The notes beneath the pieces were generated by a model. That model was not told the DNA's origin. It did no database searches and worked only from the letters and a program-made list of their open reading frames with translations. From Streptosporangiaceae bacterium (GTDB lineage: Bacteria; Actinomycetota; Actinomycetes; Streptosporangiales; Streptosporangiaceae), in contig JASHSO010000393.1 of NCBI GenBank assembly GCA_030038715.1, positions 1-5,691 of the forward strand: a stretch of 5,691 nucleotides of DNA. Reading direction: 5' to 3'. The translations under genes were made by a program, and so were the position numbers. Below are positions 1 through 4,638 of the stretch, piece by piece (within the stretch, counting starts at the first letter, position 1; the number at the start of each line of letters is the position of its first letter).

Positions 1-1139
1 GAGCCGGCGAGCACGGCGGGCACATCGTCGTGTCGGGCCCGCTGCAGGACCTGCTCACCAGCAAGGAGTCGCTGACCGGGGCCTATCTCACCGGCCGTGA
101 GTCCATCCCGGTGCCCGCGCAGCGCCGCAAGCGGGTCAAGGGGCGCGAGGTCGTGGTCAAGGGCGCGGCCGCGCACAACTTGCGTGACATTGACGTCGCG
201 TTCCCGCTGGGATGCTTCATCGCCGTGACCGGCGTGTCGGGCTCCGGGAAGTCGACGCTGGTCAACGACATCCTGTACAGCGCGCTGGCCAAGGAATTGC
301 ACGGAGCCAGGATCGTGCCAGGCAAGCACACCCGGGTGAGCGGGATGCAGAACCTGGACAAGGTCGTACACGTGGACCAGGGACCGATTGGCCGGACGCC
401 ACGGTCCAACCCGGCTACCTACACCGGGGTGTTCGACCACGTGCGGCGGCTGTTCGCCCAGACCACCGAGGCCAAGGTGCGCGGCTACCAGCCCGGTCGG
501 TTCTCGTTCAACGTCAAGGGCGGCCGGTGCGAGGCCTGCTCCGGTGACGGCACCATCAAGATCGAGATGCAGTTCCTGCCGGACGTCTACGTTCCTTGCG
601 AGGTGTGTCACGGTGCCCGGTACAACACCGACACCCTGCAGGTGCACTACAAGGGCAAGACGATCGCCGACGTGCTGGGAATGCCGATCGAGGAAGCGGA
701 GGTGTTCTTCGAGCCGGTACCGGCCATCCACCGGCACCTGAAGACACTGGTCGACGTGGGCCTCGGATATGTCCGGCTGGGCCAGCCCGCGCCGACTCTG
801 TCCGGTGGCGAGGCGCAGCGCGTCAAGCTGGCCTCCGAGCTGCAGCGCCGGTCCGCAGGCCGGACGATCTACGTGCTTGACGAGCCGACGACCGGCTTGC
901 ACTTCGAGGACATCCGCAAGCTGCTTGGCGTGCTCAGCAGGCTGGTCGACGGCGGCAACACGGTGATCGTCATCGAGCACAACCTGGACGTGATCAAGAC
1001 CTCCGACTGGGTGATCGACCTGGGCCCGGAGGGCGGCTCGCGCGGCGGAACGGTCATCGCCACTGGCACGCCCGAGCAGGTCGCGCAGGTGGAGGACAGC
1101 TACACCGGCCAGTTCCTGAAAAAGCTGCTCGATGTCTGA
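1..1139 (+). CDS. uvrA: UvrABC excision nuclease subunit A, C-terminal part (5' end outside window)
   Basis: This is the C-terminal ~378 residues of UvrA, the ATPase that scans DNA for bulky lesions and loads UvrB in nucleotide excision repair. The reading frame is open from base 3 (A-G-E-H-G-G...), which matches the end of the first ATPase half, so the GTG at 30 is internal and the true start lies upstream. Seen: second Walker [10 protein letters not shown] (231-257); a zinc module with Cys pairs at 528-530/537-539 and 597-599/606-608 (CX2C-X19-CX2C); ABC signature LSGGE (798-812); Walker B YVLDEP with catalytic Glu (870-887); and the H-loop in IEHNLD. The order and spacing are those of ordinary UvrA (about 950 residues) and nothing is missing in this half. 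One small oddity is DQGPIGR, where most UvrA proteins have DQSPIGR. The GTPEQV...YTGQFL end is the usual C terminus. A UvrA paralogue from a drug-resistance locus is less likely given the near-canonical sequence. Confidence 0.96.
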   Translation, partial: AGEHGGHIVVSGPLQDLLTSKESLTGAYLTGRESIPVPAQRRKRVKGREVVVKGAAAHNLRDIDVAFPLGCFIAVTGVSGSGKSTLVNDILYSALAKELHGARIVPGKHTRVSGMQNLDKVVHVDQGPIGRTPRSNPATYTGVFDHVRRLFAQTTEAKVRGYQPGRFSFNVKGGRCEACSGDGTIKIEMQFLPDVYVPCEVCHGARYNTDTLQVHYKGKTIADVLGMPIEEAEVFFEPVPAIHRHLKTLVDVGLGYVRLGQPAPTLSGGEAQRVKLASELQRRSAGRTIYVLDEPTTGLHFEDIRKLLGVLSRLVDGGNTVIVIEHNLDVIKTSDWVIDLGPEGGSRGGTVIATGTPEQVAQVEDSYTGQFLKKLLDV

Positions 1140-1210
1140 GCGGCGGCCGTCCGAGTGGGCGAGGCTCCGGTTGGCTTAGCGCTGGCTGCCAGAGGCACCT
1201 GGGTCGTGCT

Positions 1211-1238
1211 GGCACCAGCGGCTTCAGCGCCGGGTGCC
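1211..1238 (+). terminator. GC-rich hairpin behind uvrA
   Basis: GGCACC (1211-1216) pairs perfectly with GGTGCC (1233-1238). Inside it, CGGC (1219-1222) pairs with GCCG (1229-1232), leaving a two-base AG bulge and a six-base loop. This gives a ten-base-pair stem 72 bases after the uvrA stop. No T-run follows, which is common for actinobacterial terminators but makes the call uncertain. Its position just upstream of the -10-like box of the next gene suggests it insulates that gene from uvrA readthrough. Confidence 0.45.
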
Positions 1239-1253
1239 GCCGCCGGTCCCGGT

Positions 1254-1259
1254 TACCCT
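1254..1259 (+). promoter_or_regulatory. -10-like hexamer for leaderless hydrolase transcript
   Basis: TACCCT fits the actinobacterial TANNNT -10 pattern. Its last T lies exactly seven bases before the GTG at 1266, so transcription would begin on the start codon itself. No Shine-Dalgarno sequence precedes that GTG, as expected for a leaderless message. I see no convincing -35 hexamer at the usual distance. Confidence 0.5.
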
Positions 1260-1265
1260 GGCCAG

Positions 1266-1862
1266 GTGGAGATCGCTACCCTGGCCGGGCCAGCGCGGGT
1301 GGACCTGGACGGGCCGGCTACGGCCACGTTCCTTCTCGTATTGACCCATGGAGCAGGCGGCGGAGTGGACGGCCGAGACTTGCTTGCGGTCCGAGACGCG
1401 GCGCTGCGGCTTGGCGGCGCTGTGGCGCGGGTGCTGCAGCCCTACCGGGTACGTGGCGGACGGGCACCGGGCTCGCCTGTCCTGCAGGACGCCGCCTGGC
1501 TGGAGATCATCGGCGCCTTGCGGCAGAAGTACCCGGGCATCCTGCTGGTACAGGGCGGTCGGAGCAACGGCGCGCGGGTGGCATGCCGGACCGCTGCCGC
1601 TGCCGGAGCGCGGGCCGTCGTGGCCCTAGCGTTCCCGCTACATCCGCCGGGGCAGCCAGACCGCACGCGGGCCGATGAGCTGCGCTCCGCGGGGACGGAC
1701 GTGCTAGTGGTGAATGGTGCGAACGATCCGTTCGGAATCCCGAGCGAAGCCGATGCGGCCCGGGTGGTAGTGCTGCCAGGTGAGACGCATTCGCTGTCGA
1801 AGGACCCAGCAGCAGTGGGTACGGTCGTCGCGTCCTGGCTCAGCGAGCTGCTCAGCAGCTGA
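1266..1862 (+). CDS. Small alpha/beta hydrolase (KANL3/Tex30- and dienelactone-hydrolase-like)
   Basis: A soluble, probably cytoplasmic alpha/beta-hydrolase of 198 residues. Seen: the strand-turn THGAGGG (about residues 27-33), typical of the oxyanion region; nucleophile elbow GGRSNG with Ser at residue 100 (codon 1563-1565); Asp 154 in NGANDPFG; and His 175 in GETHS. These form a complete Ser-Asp-His triad in the right order. The stretch AFPLHPPGQP...RADEL is typical of the bacterial relatives of KANL3/Tex30 proteins. The substrate is unknown, and esterase or thioesterase activity is only inferred from the fold. The frame is open from a GTG at 1155, but those 37 extra residues are low-complexity Ala/Gly/Pro and cover the hairpin at 1211-1238. 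Family homology begins near VEIATLAGPARV, so GTG 1266 is preferred. The gene is convergent with the DUF5999-type gene, 21 bases away. It has no lid domain, signal peptide or membrane segment. Confidence 0.85.
   Translation: MEIATLAGPARVDLDGPATATFLLVLTHGAGGGVDGRDLLAVRDAALRLGGAVARVLQPYRVRGGRAPGSPVLQDAAWLEIIGALRQKYPGILLVQGGRSNGARVACRTAAAAGARAVVALAFPLHPPGQPDRTRADELRSAGTDVLVVNGANDPFGIPSEADAARVVVLPGETHSLSKDPAAVGTVVASWLSELLSS
1846..1860 (+). terminator. Near-perfect palindrome at the hydrolase stop
   Basis: AGCTGCTCAGCAGCT has seven-base arms around a single C and can fold into a six-base-pair stem with a TCA loop. It ends on the first base of the TGA stop, between two convergent genes, so it could slow polymerase from the left. 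It has no T-run and sits within codons, so it may simply reflect the Leu-Leu-Ser-Ser coding sequence. Confidence 0.2.
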
Positions 1863-1883
1863 CACCCGGCAGGGAGGCGGTGC

Positions 1884-2132
1884 TCAGGCGGCTGATGTCT
1901 GCGAGTTCGCGCTTGGCGCGTCGTGCCCGCTGATCCGGGTGAAGGCGGCGAGGTCGGTCGGCCGGTGCGGGGCGATGGCATCCCCATCGGGAAGCAGCTC
2001 GCCGGTGTCCTCGAACATGACGACTCCGTTGCAGAGCAGGCTCCAACCCTGCTCTGGGTGGCTGATGATGGTACGGGCTGCCTCACGGTCCGGGCTACTC
2101 GGATCCGGACACTGTGGCGTGTGCGGGCACAT
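1884..2132 (-). CDS. DUF5999-type small protein
   Basis: An 82-residue protein of unknown function. The core, including REAART, SHPEQGWSLLCNGV and FEDTGELLPDG, agrees with what I recall of the short DUF5999 proteins of Streptomyces and relatives; those are usually about 65-70 residues. This one has a polar C-terminal extension after about residue 58 (TDLAAF...). Cys2, His4 and Cys8 form a CXHX3C pattern, and His25 and Cys34 are further candidate ligands, so metal binding is possible but not shown. There is no membrane segment or signal peptide. The ATG at 2130-2132 is supported by AGGAG eight bases upstream and by the conserved MCPH start. Codons have GC-rich third positions like the neighbouring genes. 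It follows the 141-residue gene on the same strand after 161 bases, a gap with its own regulatory-looking sequence, so it is probably a separate transcript. The family call is from memory of the motif, not a search. Confidence 0.82.
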   Translation of the reverse strand: MCPHTPQCPDPSSPDREAARTIISHPEQGWSLLCNGVVMFEDTGELLPDGDAIAPHRPTDLAAFTRISGHDAPSANSQTSAA

Positions 2133-2140
2133 CTGGGTGG

Positions 2141-2145
2141 CTCCT
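2141..2145 (-). promoter_or_regulatory. Ribosome binding site of the DUF5999-type gene
   Basis: On the minus strand AGGAG lies eight bases before the ATG at 2132. It is the clearest Shine-Dalgarno sequence in the window and fixes the start of this gene. The hydrolase and the 141-residue gene lack one. Confidence 0.75.
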
Positions 2146-2169
2146 GTTATCCCTTTGTTATTTCGCTCT

Positions 2170-2185
2170 TGTGTTCTTGATCACA
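2170..2185. promoter_or_regulatory. CRP/FNR-family-like palindrome upstream of the DUF5999-type gene
   Basis: TGTGT-TCTTGA-TCACA matches the CRP-type pattern TGTGA-N6-TCACA at nine of ten defined positions. It lies 38-53 bases upstream of the DUF5999-type ATG. Directly beside it on the minus strand is TAGTGT (2190 to 2185), a TANNNT-type -10 candidate, though no -35 match is visible. If that is the promoter, the palindrome would overlap the transcription start, a position usual for repression. Actinobacteria do encode CRP-family regulators, but the match is by eye and could be chance. Confidence 0.35.
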
Positions 2186-2231
2186 CACTACTGTGCCAGG
2201 CCAGTGCATCATCCTGCATGACACGTTGTGA

Positions 2232-2246
2232 CTGTTTTCTGAACAG
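2232..2246. repeat. Short perfect inverted repeat in the spacer
   Basis: CTGTT and AACAG flank a five-base loop. It lies 48 bases past the stop of the 141-residue gene and about 100 bases upstream of the DUF5999-type start. It is too short and AT-rich for a strong terminator. A protein-binding site or chance are equally possible. Confidence 0.2.
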
Positions 2247-2293
2247 CTCTTTGTAGGTTTCAGGTAGTCCGGCCTGCGCACGCGGCGGCGTCG

Positions 2294-2719
2294 TCAAGCC
2301 GGGCTTGCCTCGGGCAGACGGGCTACCTGGGCGCCGATCGCCTCGACCTCGGGGCGAGCCGGGAACCCGGTCAGCCGGTGAGTCTCCCGCAACGTCAGCA
2401 GCCGCTCCGCCTCGTCGGTCCAGGCATGCACGGCCGGCTTGGCCATGGCCTTCCGGCGGTAGATGCGATCTTCGTAGCCGCGCGGACCGATCTCTGCGCG
2501 ACGAGCGGCATAGGCCGCGTGCGTCGCGTCCGTCAGTGCCTTGTCAAGATCGCGGGCGAGCTGATACTGCACGCTGGCCACAACTCCGGTGGCCTGCGCC
2601 TGCCTGAACGCATGCTCGGCAGCCTGGGCACTGGCCAGCAGGCCGTCGAAGTTCGCCGCGAGCGCCACGTCGCCCAGGTACTCGGCGGAGGCTGTATCGC
2701 TGATCTTGGCGCGACTCAC
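2294..2719 (-). CDS. Hypothetical helical protein, 141 residues
   Basis: I do not recognise this protein. It is Ala-rich and charged, with a likely run of amphipathic helices (about residues 17-75: AANFDGLLASAQAAEHAFRQ, then QLARDLDKALTDATHAAYAA). A basic, aromatic stretch follows (GYEDRIYRRK, 81-90), then another helical part (WTDEAERLLTLRETHRL, 100-116) and a Pro-containing tail. There are no Cys residues, membrane segments, signal peptide or enzyme motif. The GTG at 2717-2719 has no Shine-Dalgarno sequence, but TAAGCT (2732 to 2727) sits seven bases upstream, which fits a leaderless transcript. Codon third positions are strongly GC-biased in this frame, which supports real coding. It runs in the same direction as the exporter operon upstream, but 89 bases with two hairpins lie between them. 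A DNA-binding or protein-scaffolding role is only a guess from the helical, charged composition. Confidence 0.7.
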   Translation of the reverse strand: MSRAKISDTASAEYLGDVALAANFDGLLASAQAAEHAFRQAQATGVVASVQYQLARDLDKALTDATHAAYAARRAEIGPRGYEDRIYRRKAMAKPAVHAWTDEAERLLTLRETHRLTGFPARPEVEAIGAQVARLPEASPA

Positions 2720-2726
2720 GGAGCAC

Positions 2727-2732
2727 AGCTTA
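2727..2732 (-). promoter_or_regulatory. -10-like hexamer for the 141-residue gene
   Basis: On the minus strand TAAGCT fits TANNNT and ends eight bases before the GTG start, so the transcript would begin at or within a base of the start codon. No -35 hexamer is evident. The case rests on position plus the absence of a ribosome binding site. Confidence 0.35.
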
Positions 2733-2737
2733 GCGAA

Positions 2738-2752
2738 AGCCGCAGGCCGGCT
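2738..2752. repeat. Inverted repeat, second hairpin of the 2720-2808 gap
   Basis: AGCCG and CGGCT form a perfect five-base-pair stem around CAGGC, two bases from the stronger hairpin at 2755-2770. It may add to termination of the exporter transcript. It also falls just upstream of the -10-like box of the next gene, so it could be a regulator site instead. Confidence 0.25.
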
Positions 2753-2754
2753 GT

Positions 2755-2770
2755 GCCCGCCAAAGCGGGC
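2755..2770 (-). terminator. Hairpin behind the ABC exporter operon
   Basis: GCCCGC and GCGGGC form a perfect six-base-pair, all-GC stem with a four-base loop, 38 bases past the exporter stop on the minus strand. There is no T-run after it. As the end of the operon it is the best terminator candidate and would separate the exporter from the 141-residue gene. Confidence 0.45.
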
Positions 2771-2808
2771 CGGGGTGGGTGCCGGGTCCGCGGGCTGGCG
2801 AAGTCAGG

Positions 2809-4638
2809 TCAGGCCAGGCTTTCCTGCCAGCTAGCGTGCAGCGCCGAGTACTCGCCAGCGGAGGTCAGCAGCTCCGCTGGGCTGCCGTCCTCGATGATCC
2901 GACCATGATCCAGCACGAGCACGCGGTCGGCGATCGTCACCGTGGAGAGCCGGTGCGCGATGATCACTGCCGTCCGCCCGGCCAGGATCGTCAGCAGCGC
3001 TTTCTGCACGAGGCGCTCGCTCGGGATGTCCAGCAGCGAGGTGGCCTCGTCCAGGACCAGCACGGCCGGGGCCGCGAGGAAGGCGCGGGCGAAGGAGATC
3101 AGCTGACGCTGGCCGGCGGAGAGCCGGCCGCCGCTGTTGCCCACCTGCTCGTCGTAGCCGTCAGGAAGTGCCGAGATAAAGCCATGCGCGCCGATGGCCG
3201 CGGCAGCAGCCTCTATCTCTGCCCGGCTGGCACCCGGCTTGCCGAGCTCGATGTTGTCCGCGATCGATCCGGAGAACAGGAAGTTCTCCTGGGTGATAAG
3301 GACGACTTCGTGCCGCAGGCTGCGGTCGTCCAGGTCACGCACATCAACTCCGTCGAGCAACACCCGGCCGTCGACTGGGTCATAGAGCCTGGCGAGCAGC
3401 CGGGCGATCGTGGTTTTGCCCGCCCCGGTGGCGCCGACGAGGGCAACGGTCTGTCCCGCCGGGATAGTCAGGTCCAGGTCCGGCAGCACGACCGACTTGC
3501 GGTAACCGAAACGAACCGAGTCGAACCGCACCTGCCGTCCCTGGTTGCCTGCACGTGGGAGCGATGCGGGCTGCTCGGGCTCGGGAACCGCCGGCGGCTC
3601 GTCGAGTACGCCGGAGATCTTCTCTAGCGCCGCCCCCGCCGACTGGAACGAGCTGTAGAACTGCGAAAGGTCGATTAGCGGGTCGAAAAACCGCTGCAGG
3701 TACAGCAGGAACGTGACGAGTACGCCGACCTGCATCTGGTGGTCGAGCACCCGCAGTCCGCCGTACAACAGCACTGCACCGATGGCAAGGTTGCCGACCA
3801 GCGTCACGCCGGGGAAGTAAACGGCAAGCAGCCGGGACGAGCGCAGGTTGGCGTTGGCGTTCGCGCGGTTGAGCTCGGCGAAGATGTCTTCGTTGCGAGT
3901 TTCCCTGCGGAAGGCCTGGACTGCCCTGATGCCGCCGAAGGTCTCGACGAACTGCACGATGACCTGGGCGATCGTGGTCCTGGTCTGGCGGTAGGCGACG
4001 GCCGACTCGCGCCGGAACCAGATCGACAACCAAACCAGCGGCGGCAGTCCGGCCATCACGACCAGCGCGAGTCGCCAGTCGAGCAACAGCATTCCGCCGC
4101 CGAGGAGCACCAGCGACAGCAGGGCTGAAACCAGTGATGCCAGGCTCTCGTCGAACAGGTCGGCTATCGAGTCCATGTCCGAGACCTGCCGGGAGATGAC
4201 CCGGCCGGAGGTGTAGTGCTCGTGGAACGACACCGGCAGAAGCTGGAAGTGCGCGAACAGGCGGCGCCTCAGCTCGAGCACGACCCGCCCGCCGAGCCTG
4301 CCGATGCCGGCGATGTAGGAGCGGGTAGCGGCGGCCTGCACGATGACAGTGGTGGCGAACGCGATGATGACCAGGGCTATCGGGCCCGCATTGTGCGTCC
4401 GCTCGAACGCCGGGATCATGTCGATCCCGACGCCCACCAGCCACGGGCCGGCCAGCGCGCCCAGGTTCGCGGCCACGATCATCAAGAAGATCAGGCCGAC
4501 CAGTCGGCGGTGCGGGCCGAGTAGGTCGGTCAGCAGCCGCCGGGAGCGGCGCCGCAGAAAGGCGCTGAGCTTCCCGGCGACCTCGTCTTCCTGCTCCAGC
4601 GCGACGCCGCGCCAGGCCTGTGCGGGTGCGTCGGTCAT
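2809..4638 (-). CDS. ABC exporter subunit, fused membrane and ATPase domains (catalytic-site partner)
   Basis: A complete 609-residue half-transporter of the MsbA/MdlB-like type, acting in the cytoplasmic membrane with the partner encoded just upstream. Residues about 46-320 form the six-helix exporter domain; clear hydrophobic segments lie near 46-70, 86-104, 166-187, 189-208 and 275-294. Intracellular-loop motifs include SGRVISRQVSDMDSI (144-158). The ATPase domain runs from about 369 to the end: Walker A GATGAGKT (402-409), Q-loop Gln450, signature LSAGQ (506-510), Walker B VLVLD (526-530) with catalytic Glu531, D-loop SLLD (534-537), and His562. The signature deviates from LSGGQ while the catalytic Glu is intact, as expected for the catalytic member of a heterodimer. 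The ATG overlaps the stop of the upstream gene by ATGA, and a G-rich GGGGGCGAG precedes it. Similar pairs exist in mycobacteria (Rv1272c/Rv1273c-like). The substrate, whether drug, lipid or peptide, cannot be read from sequence. Confidence 0.93.
   Translation of the reverse strand: MTDAPAQAWRGVALEQEDEVAGKLSAFLRRRSRRLLTDLLGPHRRLVGLIFLMIVAANLGALAGPWLVGVGIDMIPAFERTHNAGPIALVIIAFATTVIVQAAATRSYIAGIGRLGGRVVLELRRRLFAHFQLLPVSFHEHYTSGRVISRQVSDMDSIADLFDESLASLVSALLSLVLLGGGMLLLDWRLALVVMAGLPPLVWLSIWFRRESAVAYRQTRTTIAQVIVQFVETFGGIRAVQAFRRETRNEDIFAELNRANANANLRSSRLLAVYFPGVTLVGNLAIGAVLLYGGLRVLDHQMQVGVLVTFLLYLQRFFDPLIDLSQFYSSFQSAGAALEKISGVLDEPPAVPEPEQPASLPRAGNQGRQVRFDSVRFGYRKSVVLPDLDLTIPAGQTVALVGATGAGKTTIARLLARLYDPVDGRVLLDGVDVRDLDDRSLRHEVVLITQENFLFSGSIADNIELGKPGASRAEIEAAAAAIGAHGFISALPDGYDEQVGNSGGRLSAGQRQLISFARAFLAAPAVLVLDEATSLLDIPSERLVQKALLTILAGRTAVIIAHRLSTVTIADRVLVLDHGRIIEDGSPAELLTSAGEYSALHASWQESLA
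4635..4638 (-). other. ATGA start/stop overlap in the exporter operon
   Basis: The ATG of the downstream subunit (4638-4636) shares bases with the TGA of the upstream subunit (4637-4635). This layout usually means translational coupling and would help make the two subunits in equal amounts. It also fixes the start of the 609-residue gene. Confidence 0.85.

Noticed and set aside
1155..1265. N-terminal extension of the hydrolase from GTG 1155
   Set aside because: The residues are low-complexity Ala/Gly/Pro, lie over a strong hairpin and a -10-like box, and fall outside the region of family similarity.
1442..2086. 214-residue minus-strand open frame
   Set aside because: It runs antisense through the hydrolase and out of frame through the DUF5999-type gene. 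Its Ser/Pro/Arg-rich composition is typical of a shadow frame in GC-rich DNA.
1780..2256. 158-residue plus-strand open frame across the convergent junction
   Set aside because: It overlaps the hydrolase end and the whole DUF5999-type gene, has no ribosome binding site and has no recognisable motif.
2378..3627. Plus-strand open frames of 176 and 282 residues
   Set aside because: They are antisense to the 141-residue gene and to the exporter ATPase domain, whose motifs are fully intact on the minus strand.
3380..4444. 354-residue minus-strand open frame
   Set aside because: It is an alternative frame of the 609-residue exporter gene, with an Arg/Ala-rich sequence and no domain.
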